Positions 16,308 through 30,549 of a stretch of 64,000 nt of DNA are shown here, piece by piece. Numbering within the stretch: the stretch's first letter is position 1; each line of letters begins with the position of its first letter. The position numbers and the translations under genes were made by a program. Origin of the DNA: Pterobdella sp. o SKG-2022 (lineage: Eukaryota > Annelida > Clitellata > Hirudinida > Piscicolidae); NCBI GenBank assembly GCA_964035795.1, contig OZ038322.1, positions 4,764,925 to 4,828,924 of the forward strand, in the 5' to 3' direction. The notes below the pieces were generated by a model, which ran no database searches, was not told the DNA's origin, and saw only the letters and a program-made list of their open reading frames with translations.

Positions 16308-17481
16308 TTTTACACGTAAGCCAACTTTAGAAGAGTTCTGCTTTCAAAGATATCTAAGCTTCAGTGTATTTGAAATAAATATTGTGTTTTAATTAAAGTT
16401 TTCCAACAAGTAATGTTGAAAGTAATCGTCAAACGAATGTTAATCTAAAGCGCATCTTCAAATAATCAACCTCCAAAAGAAAGAAATAGACTTTCGACAA
16501 ATTTTTATGTCAAACATGAAAAAATCAATCAAATGATACTTGACTACAAGTAAATATTTTGCATTTGATACTTTGAGTTAAGAAGAGTATTGAAAAAAAG
16601 TATGTTTCAAATGAGCACAACTACAAGACGTTGATTTAACTGTCTAGGCAATAGATCTTCTCAACTTGTGGTTGGTTACCATTTTGGCAGCTGTTCATCT
16701 TTGTTCATAGATTTCATTCTTATCAATGTCAATAATGCTATAGTCATGATTTGAAAATTATTAATTCTAGTTTGTTTCAGTAACCATAGAAGTTTGAGTT
16801 TTTCTTTTTAAGTTCTCAATCATTTATTTAAAATCTAAAACCAAGCTAAATCTTGAACATGAAATATTCTTTTCTAAATGTGTATTCTTATCAATAACTA
16901 AACTAAAATTTGCGCAGTATGAGAAACAAAGACTTGAAAGTGCTAAAAAAAGAAATAGACAGCACATATTACCAGTCAAAGAACTCAAAATAAAAGTCAA
17001 GTGACTTAGCCGAGAGTCAGTCTTCACAGTAAAAAAATTTTGGAAGATAACCCTTAAATCGCATGCGCAACTAAACACAAAATACACAAAAAAGTCTCTT
17101 GAAGAAGAGATTGTTGAAAATGAAGTTAGTGAGAAGAAGGTTGTTGAGGATGAGGTTGAAAATTTTGATGTTTCTGCCTCATGAGGTTGAAATTGCAAGA
17201 AAAATTTTTTTTTCAAACCTTACAGTTGAACTCAAATTCTCTATTTCTATGCTTATTATGAATATGGCTGGACTTTGAACTTTTTATGAATTGAAATATT
17301 TTTAAGAATGAGGGCTTTTATTAAACAACCAATCACAATTAAGAGGCTTATTTTATCGTGGAGCCGCTCGCCTTAGCCGAGAGAAGGAATCAATTGACTT
17401 AACAGGTTTATATTTAAATATAGCTCTTGATTTTTACACATGTTACTAAGTTGATATTGTTTTTGAAGTAATAAAGGATAG
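16308..17481. other. Mostly non-coding; possible remnant exon pieces
   Basis: No firm gene. On the plus strand 16907-16990, after a TTTGCGCAG acceptor-like site, encodes YEKQRLESAKKRNRQHI then a stop. 17085-17182 encodes an acidic run (SLEEEIVENEVSEKK..) ending in a stop. Composition suggests former coding sequence, but no family is recognised and the two pieces do not join in frame. Confidence 0.25.
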
Positions 17482-17850
17482 AAAACAGAGTGGGAAAGAT
17501 TGCTAAAGTTTAAATGCCTGCTCCTCTTCTGCGAACCATCCCGGTTTAACAACCTATTGATGCAGGCATATAGTGATGTTTAATTTTAAAACATATTAAC
17601 TGCCAACATTCAAGGAATCCTCCAATAAAATCAGTTGCGACTTTAACACATAAATGAATGAAGATCGAAAATCTTGTTGGATTTTGAGCAAATAAACTGA
17701 GTTATTTTATGTCGATATTTTATTCAATAAAACAACAAAAAACCAGCAACTTATGAATTTCAGCTCAACGAGTCACTTAAAATGATTCAATAAAAAGTTT
17801 TAAAAGTTCTTCACGAAACTTTCATTTTACCCCAGGTCGGTTCAACGTCC
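17482..17850 (-). repeat. Segment duplicated in inverted orientation at 50036-50404
   Basis: The last codons and 3' flank of the phosphorylase exon at 17811-17948 reappear on the plus strand at 50036-50404 with near identity. One 60-base stretch around 17521-17580 is identical by eye to the reverse complement of 50301-50360. Homology ends abruptly at both sides. Confidence 0.9.
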
Positions 17851-17948
17851 CACACTTTTTCACAGTACTCCATGACAGCTCTATCGCTTGAAAAGTAGCC
17901 CGAAGCACCGATGTTTGCCACCACCATTTTGGTCCAAAGATCTTTGTT
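17811..17948 (-). CDS. Glycogen phosphorylase, C-terminal exon (partial)
   Basis: A single 46-codon exon beginning after a CAG acceptor and ending at TGA. It reads LWTKMVVANIGASGYFSSDR then AVMEYCEKVWDVEPTW, matching the phosphorylase C-terminus ([30 protein letters not shown]). On this strand the rest of the gene would lie at higher coordinates, toward the N gap at 18086-18285, and I found no other exon there. It cannot be the 3' end of the gene whose N-terminus is at 176-565, because that gene reads away from here. It is therefore a second locus, an isolated fragment, or a sign of misassembly around the gap. Confidence 0.85.
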   Translation of the reverse strand, partial: NKDLWTKMVVANIGASGYFSSDRAVMEYCEKVWDVEPTWGKMKVS

Positions 17949-18085
17949 CTGACGAGTAAGACAACAATTTTACAACATTCATAATTGTCTATATCAAAGA
18001 AACATTTGAAAAGCTTGCTTCGATATATTTAAATGAAGCTTTTCGAAACTTGAATCTTCATCATGAGCTTATGAACATATACAAC

Positions 18086-18285
18086 NNNNNNNNNNNNNNN
18101 NNNNNNNNNNNNNNNNNNNNNNNNNNNNNNNNNNNNNNNNNNNNNNNNNNNNNNNNNNNNNNNNNNNNNNNNNNNNNNNNNNNNNNNNNNNNNNNNNNNN
18201 NNNNNNNNNNNNNNNNNNNNNNNNNNNNNNNNNNNNNNNNNNNNNNNNNNNNNNNNNNNNNNNNNNNNNNNNNNNNNNNNNNNNN
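18086..18285. other. Assembly gap (200 N)
   Basis: Exactly 200 unknown bases, the usual placeholder for a scaffold gap of unknown size. Sequence order and orientation across it should not be taken as proven. Confidence 1.
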
Positions 18286-21200
18286 TATAAGCGGCATCAA
18301 AATATTTCAGAATTTTTGATCTCGTGCCATTAGTACGGAGATTAAATCTAATTATTTTTCTTCGTCAATAAAATGCGCGGATTATTTTGAGCAAATTTCC
18401 CAGTAGTTGATCAAACCATGTATTTTAAAGAAGCTTTCTAATACAATACAATAAAAAAATTCAATAAAAAAATACGCTCTTGCATAAGTGATTTTCATTA
18501 TTAGGGGTGCTCAAACTTTTATGATCAGCACTATATTGTATGGTAATTATCGTCTGAATTTCTTTAACATATCTCATTTCAGTGAAAGTTCGTTGACAAT
18601 AGTGCTTTCCCAAAAAATATTTCGTAGTAAACATTAACGATACTCCATGAATTCCATGCATTTTCGTAGCTGACCAAATAAATATGCCATATTTTAAAAT
18701 CTATTAAATAAATATTGTAAAGCTTTATGTTTTAATGAAACAATATCGAAAAACTTATTCTTATTTTTTTAATTGCACAATTGTAGATAAAAATTCTCCG
18801 AGAAACAATTGGTGGAGAATCAAAAACTGCACTGACTTGAACTGCTGAACTAATTAAGGTGTGAAGTACATCTATACATGTTATAATATGTGGGAACGAT
18901 GAAGAACAGAAGAGGTCTTGAGAAAAAACTTATAAACACAGAATAAGTGTATTATTCATGCCAGAACTAACAGGTTATATTAAATAAACAATACGTCCGC
19001 AACATAGGCAATATTAGTTTACTACTCTCTACTTCATACATAACCACTCTCAACAATACAACGCCAATAATTAATCGCACTAAGATACTTATATCTCTGA
19101 GTCAAAATTTCTTTGAAGGAGTCCTAAGGTGGACCATACATTCCCACTAAAGGGAGACAGAAAACCACCTTGGTCTCAGTGCTGATAGATGACCTTACAA
19201 GTAGGGAAATCCCACTAAACAATGGAGCAGACCTAGCAAAACGAAGAATGCTGGGAGCTGACAGAAAGATGTGGAAGAAGCACATCGACATTGACTGTAT
19301 ATATATTTTTTTAAAGCATATTTTGATCCAAAATGGAATTTTATTAATAACAATCCTAAGGTCCAGAAAAGCCGGTTCACGATTGGTCTGTAAATGTAAA
19401 CAACTGACTAAAGGTGCAAGAGACTCTACCACAAGCCATTTGGAAAATATAGGAATTGCAATAAAAAAAGTCGAATTTTTTGAAATCATTAACACAAAAA
19501 TGAAGCAACAGATCATAGGGAGTGGCATGAGAAATACCGTGTGAAGAAGTGATGAGAGGAACAAAGATTTTTTATAATTACTACCAGGTATGAATGATTA
19601 GAACCAGAAAAATTAAATTTTCAGTTTTAATTCAAACTTTATTGTAGAAAAATTGTCAATTATAATTTAAATCTCCTTTTTTGTACATAGATGTCAAGTT
19701 TGTCCGTTATATATTCTATAATTATGAGTTTGATATGCTAAAGTTATTGAATTGTAGCAAAACTGGAATGAAACCGATTGAATGCGTATGTTCATACTTA
19801 AAATTTAAACTACTCTCAATAAAAAACTGTCAAAATATTTGAGCAAAAACGATAAATGACATAAACATGAAAAATCGATAATATTGATTGAAAAACCACA
19901 TCGAAGTTAGTGTTGTGAAAATGTTAAAGATCATTTGATTGGAAAAATAGTTTTCGGAAAAATCACGAGTTGAGAGTCATACCAGAAAACTGGCAAGAAA
20001 AGCTATTTGAAAAAGTTTAAAATTTCAATGAGGTTATTGAGTGGGAGTAAAAGTGAATGGAGTGGAAAAGATCCATACATAATTTGTTCTTTGGTTGCTA
20101 AATGGATGTTTTGCAAAGAAGAGAAACTAAAATGGAAGTTTTTCTTGTAGAAATTGAGATTGGATGAAAAATGAAACAAGATTGAAGCAATATGCTTGAG
20201 TATCATAAATCATTGAGGTAATTGACTGTTAAGGAAACGAAATTGTAAAATGTCATTTGTTCTAATTATTTGATAGAAACTAAGACTAATTGGAAATATT
20301 GGCAAAACAAACGCTATGGTTTATTTAGAAACTTATTACATGAATAAGAATATCTTAAATTATCAAGTGTTAATCGGAAATAATAATAATGATTATGATA
20401 CTACTACTACTACTACTACTACTAAAGCTATTGATGTACAAATATTGTATAGTATTTATGCCCAAATAATGTATGACTTTGTAAAATCAATTTCTAGTAT
20501 TGATGTAATTTTACTTGGTAAAATTACAATTGCTTGTATAAAATCAATAAAATCATAACACAGGATTTGTATGTATAGTTAAAATTGAAACATTGAAGTG
20601 TTGTAAAAGTTAAACAACTTTTAAGAAAAAAATCAATAAATCAAATATTATAATTTAATTTACTTTTCTTAAAGCTTTCTGCTACATATTTAACAAGTGT
20701 TTGATAGATTTTAAAATTTAAATGAATTATTTTTTTGTATTTATCTGAATTAATGAGATGGTGATGAAAAAATTCTTCAAGTGGTCATATAATTTTATTA
20801 TTGGAAATAATGCAATTATTAATTTTCATAATTATCTCTATAAAAGCAAATGATCAAGAGATGTTGATGTTGCAAGCTTTGTTTCCATAACTTAGAAAGA
20901 AAGCAAGATATACTAAATAATAACGGAAAAATAATTAAAAAAATCAAAAAACCTCAAAGATCTGTATTCCAATTTGAATGTCAAAGTATTTGAAAAATTA
21001 GTTTTCTTAAATGTATTTTATACGATTTAAGTATCATTATGAACAAAAATCTTTCTACCAAATTAAAATTTTTTAAAAATTAAATATTTATAATTTTTCA
21101 AATTTTAATTTTTGTATGAGTTTAATTTGTGCTATATTGTTCCAGAGAACGAAACTAAATTTCAAAAACTGATCGATAATCAAAACTTTTTTAAAAATAT

Positions 21201-21562
21201 ACCGGTTAGTGATGTGCTTATACCTTTTAACATTGGCTGGAAATTAATTTCAATTTCACTAAAAAATTAATAAATTAAAAATTTTATAAACATTTATTAT
21301 ACAAAAATTTTTTAGTTTTAGTCAATATATTTTATAAAAAAAAAGTGAAGAACGATGGAAAATATGAAAAAATATCATGAAACTTAAAATTAAAGTTATT
21401 TTTGGCAATTTGATCATATGAGGTATTTTAAGTCAACATTTAGTATAGGTATATGCCAAAATAATCAAACTGCACATTTTGTTTGTTCTATACCTCGGAT
21501 TTGTTTTACGTTTTTCCATTTAATTTAGAAAGTGAAAATTTTGAAAAGCACATATAATTAAA
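18286..21562. other. Intergenic stretch upstream of beta-mannosidase
   Basis: No recognised gene. Overlapping open frames on both strands at 19124-19564 (up to 146 codons) have no family I know and no codon signal favouring either strand. A short (CTA)n tract lies at 20398-20422. The last 400 bases before 21563 should contain the beta-mannosidase promoter, but I see no clear box. Confidence 0.45.
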
Positions 21563-24500
21563 ATGAATAAATTTGAAATTTTATTAGTACTACTGTATAG
21601 ATTAAATATTTGCTTTGGCTGCGTCTTAATACTGAATGGAGAAGACTGGATTTTGGACGATAATGAAAATATAATCGGTGATTTTATTTGAAAAATTCTG
21701 CTTAAATTTTTGCAAAAGTATTTATCGCTTATCAAATTGACTCATTTTTTGTTGCTTATTATTTACTTTTACACAAGTGCCAAATCATTAATAGCGCTGT
21801 ATTTTTAATTTTGAATAAATTTAATTTTTTTTCCAATGAAAGTTAAAGCAACAGTTCCAGGCAACATATATAAGGATCTAGAAAAAAATTTCTTAATAGA
21901 AAATCCTCTTTACCGTTTTAATGATTATGCCTATCGCTGGATTTCTTTGAAAAATTGGAAATACACAAAATTATTCCAAGGTTTAATTATTATGAACTAT
22001 TCTCCAACGTTCAACAATATTTTTATCAATAGTCAGTTCAAAGCTCCTTTCTCATAATGTGGTGATGTTAGTGGTGGAGGGAATCGATACAGTAGCAGAC
22101 GTAGTTGTTAACAATCAGACTATAGGGACCGTCAATAACATGTTTGTGCAATACCGTTTCAATGTAACTGAAAAGTTGAAGGTTTTATAGCTTTTATTTT
22201 TATTTTTTGTAATTCATTCTAAATTCAGTTTCAATATTTTTTTTAGACTATCGTGAACTTAAAAAAAAATTCAACATTCATTGGAAACAGATAATTTTTA
22301 ATAGCTTTATAATCATTGAAATTAATTTCATAGCCAGGAATCAACAAAATAGAAATAAAGTTAACATCTGCGGTCAAATGGGCATCTGAACAAGCTACGA
22401 GCTATCCTTATCCTGTACCTCCAGAATGCCCTCCTAATGTTCAAAATGGCTCTTGCCACTTCAATTTCATCAGGTTCGAAACGAGAGTTGCACTTTAGCT
22501 GTGTGAAAAATATAAAATTTTCAAATACCTCATGCGAAAAGGTTGAAAATATGAAACATGTGCGTAGATATAATTTTGATAAACATAAATAGTAAAAAAC
22601 CTAAACTGTGCAAAACTTTATTTTGCTTATATTAAGAGTTCGAAAAAAAATTTATATAAAATTCAAGATATACTACTTCAAGATACTCGAAAAAAATAAA
22701 AAACATCTCAATGACTACGAAATTGCTATTGAATTTTTTGAGCTAACAAGGATACAAAACTACAAACCATACGTTTTCATGAAGAACTACCCTCCATAAG
22801 GGGAATCATAAAAACACGATAATATTTGAATTGTCTACATAGACGAAGTTATTCGATATATTTTTTATATGATCATCAGGTGACTAATTACTATCATATA
22901 TTAGTCACCTGATGATCATATAAAAAATACACTAAAAAGCTTCGTCTCAATAAAGGATTTAAATATCATCGTGTTTTTATGATTATCACATTATTTTTCC
23001 CCTAGTGTTCATTCATTATCCAAACACTATGTCTTTAGAAAAGCGGCGTACTCTTTTTCTTGGGATTGGGGTCCAAATTTCCCTGGAGTGGCAATATGGT
23101 ACTTAATCTTTTGAAAACTAGTTAATTTGATTAATTGCATTGGATGATTATTTTAAAGGAAGAGCATTTATTTGGAAGCGTATGATACAATCCACCTTGA
23201 TTACCTCACTTACAGCACTGAATTAGGTTCATTTAATCTTCTTTTTTAACTTCAGTGAATTAAAAGTATTTTGTTTTTTTTAGAAAATTCTGGAAAGATC
23301 TGGTTATTGGCATTGGAAATGAGATTCAGCGTCAATAGAACTTCTCATGTAGGGGTCCATGTAACTCAACACGAGTTGCACATTGATCTGTTTAGATCTT
23401 TTAAGCTAAATACTGGGCAGAATATAGAATATCTCTCCATACCAATTGTTAGATTATGTTTTGATAATTACGCTTTTGACTAATAAATATAAATTTCATT
23501 CGAATAATTTCAATATTTCACGTCTAACACCATAAAAATGAGACTAAAAACGATAAAAAAATGATTATTTATAAGTAAATTAAGATATCTCCAGAAAGAT
23601 AAATAAATTTGTTTTCACCTCAAAAATGATTTTAAATAGGAAAGCTCTGACGTAGAGTTATGGTGGCCCAATGGTATGGGAGATGCCACCATGTATGAAT
23701 TCAAAGTGTCCATGGAAGCTGAAGACAGAGGCATGCATCAGATGAAACAAAACTATTCTCAAAAAAATACTGAGAAGAGCTTGACTTTGTTGGAAGAAAA
23801 ACTTTCAGTGGGGTTCAGAACAGTTGAGTTAGTTCAGAACAATGTAGGAGAATACGGTTAGAACTACATGACTTCTGAAATATTGTATGAATCTTCAACA
23901 CTGGCACTATAAAATCATGCCTTATTAAACTTCAAACCTATACTTCCAGGTTTAACATTTTACTTTGAAATCAATGGCAAACCCGTCTTTGCAAAAGGGT
24001 CCAACTGGATCCCAACTTCAAACTTTTTGTTCTCAAGCGAGGGATGTAGTGAACCGTGTTCTTGTGGCTTGAATATCAGTGAAAACTGTAACTTTGATGA
24101 AAAATATAAACAGAAAATTGATTGGTTGTTGAGATCAGCTGTTGAGGCCAACATGAACATGTTGAGAGTTTGGGGAGGAGGGGTAAGATTGAGATTTCAT
24201 TTTGTTTCTATCTGTTTCATATTAGTTTGCTTTAAAAGTTGAAATAAAGGTATGAATAAATACTTTTGAAGGTATATGAAACAGACTACTTTTACACAAA
24301 AGCAAATGAATATGGCATAATGATATGGCAAGACTTCATGTTTGCTTGTGCTCTGTATCCGTCTGACCCCACGTTCTTGAAGTCAGTTGAGGAAGAAGTC
24401 AAGCATCAGGTTAGTTTCTCATTATAACTTTAAAATTTTAAATTCCGATATCATGATTTTATAACTGTGATGGTTTTTTTAAAAATGTATTTTAACTTAT

Positions 24501-27500
24501 GAATTAAATATTTTATTTGTACAACTATGATTGAGTTTAAGAAACTTTAAATTTTTTTTGTGAAGGTTTTGAGGTTAAAGAACAACCCAAGCATTGTAGT
24601 ATGGGCTGGTAACAATGAGAATGAAGGAGCTCTAGCTAATAATTGGTCATTGTTATCATTTAAATAGTTCTTAGATAACATTTAACTGTTCCAATTAGTA
24701 TTGAATTTATACTTAAAATTAATGTTATAGCTGTCTAGATTGTATGTTAAACACTGAGTTTTTAAATGTGTAAGTAATGTCATTCAACTGGCCCAACAGG
24801 TTCAATATCAGTAAAGATTCCTACAATCTTTATAAGAAGGACTACATCACGTTATATGTTGATTTGATAAGAAACATTACCTCTACACTAGATCAGAACA
24901 GACCTTTTGTGACTTCGAGTCCCTCCAATGGTCTAGAAAGTGTTGTGGAAGGGTGGGTCGCTGATGATCCACAAAGCACTTCATTTGGAGATAGTAGGGC
25001 TTAAGTTGTTGAAGTTCATGGACGTTTTAGCAATGTACCGTTGTGTTTTTTTTGCGATTTTTCCAACATAACAAGCCTACAAATTATAGAAATGGAAACG
25101 CAACAGTTGTAATATATTAATTTTGTATTAACAAAGCTTTTCCATATTAATGAGATATCATCCAATAACTCAGTAATATCAAAAAGCTTTGGTAATACAA
25201 ATTTTTTTAAAGTATATATCTATTTGAGATTTTTATTTTATTTCCATCCAATTTCAGTTCATTTTTACGATTACTTTTCTGATCTGTGGAATGTTTCCAA
25301 CCTTCGGACACCGAGGTTTGCTTCTGAATTCGGAGTGCAATCTTGGCCCTCCTTCCAATCTCTCATTCCCGTCTCCAACCATGAACACCACAAGAAAAAT
25401 AGTGTAGATGCTGACTTGAGGCTGATGAGTAAGTTTGCATTACATCGGCAACACCATCAACACGGTAACGTTATAACGTTGTTGCACTACATATATACAT
25501 TAACTTTAGAACGTCCGAAACTGTTTTCACCTTTAACGTTTATACAAAGTCATCATGAACTGTTTTTTCAAGTTAATCAAAATTTGTTCAAATAGTTTAA
25601 CACAATATAACCCATTGAGTAATTTTGAAAAATTAAAAAAAATATTTTCTTGAAAAAACCCTTTTGAAACTATTCATAGATTGGTTTTCACCAGCTTCGG
25701 CAATGAGGTTTCTCAAAATTTTCGAAAGTTTTTGACCTCATTTTTACAGTCTGATTCCGAAAAGATTGGTTTTTCTTTGACCAAATCGGTATTCTCAATT
25801 TTAGAACATTTTTTTGACATTCACACCACACAAACTCAACTCCTGATCAAGGCAGGTACGCCAACCTTTGCTTAACTATAACAAGTATTAATTTCAGATT
25901 TTTTGGAAATCACCCACAAATTGACTTTTGTGCATGGTGGTTAGGAACTTAACTTTGACGATTGATCTTGGTGTTGGCAGAGTTACCATTCTCGTTAATG
26001 TGAGAATTTTACGTACGAAAGATAATGCTTTTTTTCTTTCATGAAATATTAATTTTTGAGTATTTCTTCACTAATTTGACAAAAGTTATTAAAGTAAAGA
26101 GTTTTCCAAAAAGGCGCCTGTGAAACCTGTTTTAGTTTTATCATTCTAGCTTCTCATTATAATCATCCGTCACCCTTTTGACTACACTTTCACTTACAAA
26201 CTTTTTCCCACTGTTGGATAATCTTAATTTCATTGGATAGAAGTCACTGTTCCCATAGTTTCATGTGGACAAATGACTGACAAGCATCAGATGTCATCTC
26301 TGATATGGGGCATCATAACAGAGCTGATTGCAGTGTTTATCTTTGTTTCGTCTATTGTTCTTTACTTTAATATGTTTATACAATGGAAAACAATCAAAAC
26401 AATGAAGAAAAAGTTTTATTTTATCAATATGAACATTTTCACGCCATTTTTGCCTTTCCACATTATAGTATGGTCAAATAAATTATGGTTTATGTACGAG
26501 CGTTATGGGTGTAGTTTAACTCAGAATGTCAACCAAAAAAGTTCCATAAAAATTTTTAGAGATTCAAAATTGATTTTATTCTCTCATGTTTTAAAAATAT
26601 AAATTGTGAATTCTATTAATTAAACTTACTAATTTTTTTAAAAAGAACAAAATCTTTTCAAATGGAGGTCTCAGTGTGAAATAAAAATAACTGAATGGTT
26701 CATATATAAATTGTAGGTGAATTTGAAATTCTATATGGCATAACTCGACACATTGACATTCCCTTCTATCAAAACAAAACTCAAGAATTCATCGACTACA
26801 TATTTTTTGGACAAGTAAGTTCATTCAATGAATTATTCAGGAAATACAGATTGATTTTATTTCAGAATTATTTATTAGTTTTTTCATGTTTATTATAATT
26901 TAAAAATATTGAATTTCATGATTTTCTTGTTTATTCGTCAAACTTTGATTTTTTAAAACCATCATCATCCTTCTCTAAAAAAATAACCATTGTATATTTT
27001 AAATTTTTTTATATTCAATTAGTTTTAATTTTCTTTTAAACGTGGGGATTAACAGATCAACCAAGCGATGAGCATTAAACTGCAAGTGGAACACTACAGA
27101 AGAGCAGCTGGGAGATTGTGGAATGCCAAAAAAGGAATATATGAGAGAATCCCTGAATATGATCTCTTTTCCCATCATCAAAACCAACTTCAAGCTGACC
27201 AGATTGATACAATGATGAAAATCAGTACAGAACGTATGCAAGAAAAGGGAAGGAAAGAAACTGGAAGGCGACGTGTGAGAGAGGGCTTCACAATGGGAGC
27301 TCTGTATTGGCAACTGAACGATGTCTGGCAGGCTCCCAGCTGGTCTTCTATTGGTGGGTTCAGCTTCATTGTATTCCTACATTAGTCAAAGGAATTAGTG
27401 AGTTTTTAAACTAAGGAAAAATGATTAAATTAAAATGATGATGATGGTGGTGGTGGTTGTGGTGATGATGATGATGATGGTGGTGGTTGTGGTGATGATG

Positions 27501-28353
27501 ATGATGATGGTGGTGGTTGTGGTGATGATGATGATGATGGTGGTGGTTGTGGTGATGATGATGATGATGGTGGTGGTTGTGGTGATGATGATGATGATGG
27601 TGGTGGTTGTGGTGATGATGATGATGATGGTGGTGGTTGTGGTGATGATGATGATGATGGTGGTGGTTGTGGTGATGATGATGATGATGGTGGTGGTTGT
27701 GGTGATGATGATGATGGTGGTGGTTGTGGTGATGATGATGATGATGGTGGTGGTTGTGGTTGTGGTGATGATGATGATGGTGGTGGTTGTGGTGATGATG
27801 ATGGTGGTGGTGGTGGTTGTGGTGATGATGATGATGGTGGTGGTTGTGGTGATGATGATGATGATGGTGGTGGTTGTGATGATGATGATGGTGGTGGTGG
27901 TGGTTGTGGTGATGATGATGATGGTGGTGGTTGTGGTGATGATGATGATGATGGTGGTGGTTGTGGTGATGATGATGATGATGGTGGTGGTTGTGGTGAT
28001 GATGATGATGATGGTGGTGGTTGTGGTGATGATGATGATGATGGTGGTGGTTGTGGTGATGATGATGATGATGGTGGTGGTTGTGGTGATGATGATGATG
28101 ATGGTGGTGGTTGTGGTGATGATGATGATGATGGTGGTGGTTGTGGTGATGATGATGATGATGGTGGTGGTTGTGGTGATGATGATGATGATGGTGGTGG
28201 TTGTGGTGATGATGATGATGATGGTGGTGGTTGTGGTGATGATGATGATGATGATGATGGTGGTGGTTGTGGTGATGATGATGATGATGATGATGATGGT
28301 GGTTGTGGTGATGATGATGGTGGTGATGATGATGATGGTAGTGGTTGTGGTGA

Positions 28354-28384
<31 letters not shown>

Positions 28385-28581
28385 TGTGGTGATGATGATG
28401 ATGATGGTGGTTGTGGTGATGATGATGATGATGGTGGTGGTTGTGGTGATGATGATGATGATGGTGGTGGTTGTGGTGATGATGATGATGATGGTGGTGG
28501 TTGTGGTGATGATGATGATGATGGTGGTGGTTGTGGTGATGATGATGGTGGTGATGATGATGATGGTAGTGGTTGTGGTGA

Positions 28582-28612
<31 letters not shown>

Positions 28613-29156
28613 TGTGGTGATGATGATGATGATGGTGGTTGTGGTGATGATGATGATGATGGTGGTGGTGGTTGTGGTGATGATGATGATGATGGTGGTG
28701 GTTGTGGTGATGATGATGATGATGGTGGTGGTTGTGGTGATGATGATGATTGTTGTTGTTGTTGAGCGCCAGCTTCCAAAGACTCTTCCGACATTCTTTG
28801 AAGCGAGTACCGAAAGAAACTTGCAGCTTCGAGTTGTTTATGACTTTTGGTGAGCAGGGAAAAAATGATGGATGGATTCTCAAAATGCTTTGTGGTTGGA
28901 AACTGACGTGGTTTAGAACCTCTTCGACAGTCCTGTTGGAGTGCACACCCGGCACCACGAGAAGGTCGGTTCTTCAGCCGGGCTGATGATGATGATGATG
29001 AGGGTGGTAATGATGATGATGACGATGATGATGGTGGTGGTGATGATGATGGTTGTGGTGATGATAATGATGATGATTGTGGTGGTTGTGGTGATGATGA
29101 TGATGGTGGTGGTTGTGGCGATGTTGATGATGATGGTAATAATGATGATGATGATG

Positions 29157-29192
<36 letters not shown>

Positions 29193-29941
29193 GCTGTTGA
29201 GCGCCAACTTCCAAAGACTCTTCTGACACGCTTTGAAGCAAGTATTGAAAGAAACTGGTAGCTTCGAATTGTTTGTGACTTTTGGTGAGAGGGAAAAATG
29301 ATGAATGTTTTTTCGAAATGCTTTGTGGTTGGAAGCTGACGTGGTTTAGAACCACTTCGACACTCTTGTTGGAGTGCACACCCGGCACCACGAGAAGGTG
29401 GGTTCTTTCGCCGAGCTGATGATGATGGTGGTGGTTGTGGTGATGATGATGATGATGGTGGTTGTGATGATGATGATGGTGGTGGTGGTGGTTGTGGTGA
29501 TGATGATGATGGTGGTGGTTGTGGTGATGATGATGATGATGGTGGTGGTTGTGGTGATGATGATGATGATGGTGGTGGTTGTGGTGATGATGATGATGAT
29601 GGTGGTGGTTGTGGTGATGATGATGATGATGGTGGTGGTTGTGGTGATGATGATGATGATGGTGGTGGTTGTGGTGATGATGATGATGATGGTGGTGGTT
29701 GTGGTGATGATGATGATGATGGTGGTGGTTGTGGTGATGATGATGATGATGGTGGTGGTTGTGGTGATGATGATGATGATGGTGGTGGTTGTGGTGATGA
29801 TGATGATGATGATGGTGGTGGTTGTGGTGATGATGATGATGATGATGGTGGTGGTTGTGGTGATGATGATGATGATGATGATGATGGTGGTTGTGGTGAT
29901 GATGATGGTGGTGATGATGATGATGGTAGTGGTTGTGGTGA

Positions 29942-29972
<31 letters not shown>

Positions 29973-30513
29973 TGTGGTGATGATGATGATGATGGTGGTT
30001 GTGGTGATGATGATGATGATGGTGGTGGTTGTGGTGATGATGATGATGATGGTGGTGGTTGTGGTGATGATGATGATGATGGTGGTGGTTGTGGTGATGA
30101 TGATGATTGTTGTTGTTGTTGAGCGCCAGCTTCCAAAGACTCTTCCGACATTCTTTGAAGCGAGTACCGAAAGAAACTTGCAGCTTCGAGTTGTTTATGA
30201 CTTTTGGTGAGCAGGGAAAAAATGATGGATGGATTCTCAAAATGCTTTGTGGTTGGAAACTGACGTGGTTTAGAACCTCTTCGACAGTCCTGTTGGAGTG
30301 CACACCCGGCACCACGAGAAGGTCGGTTCTTCAGCCGGGCTGATGATGATGATGATGAGGGTGGTAATGATGATGATGACGATGATGATGGTGGTGGTGA
30401 TGATGATGGTTGTGGTGATGATAATGATGATGATTGTGGTGGTTGTGGTGATGATGATGATGGTGGTGGTTGTGGCGATGTTGATGATGATGGTAATAAT
30501 GATGATGATGATG

Positions 30514-30549
<36 letters not shown>

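Noticed and set aside
18050..18319. Open frames across the N run
   Set aside because: They consist almost wholly of unknown bases.
19124..19564. Overlapping frames of 124 (plus) and 146 (minus) codons
   Set aside because: No recognisable family, no splice context and no strand preference; not enough to call a gene.
27436..28750. Regular direct repeats resembling a CRISPR array
   Set aside because: There are no unique spacers between the 30-bp units, and the host is an animal; it is a minisatellite.
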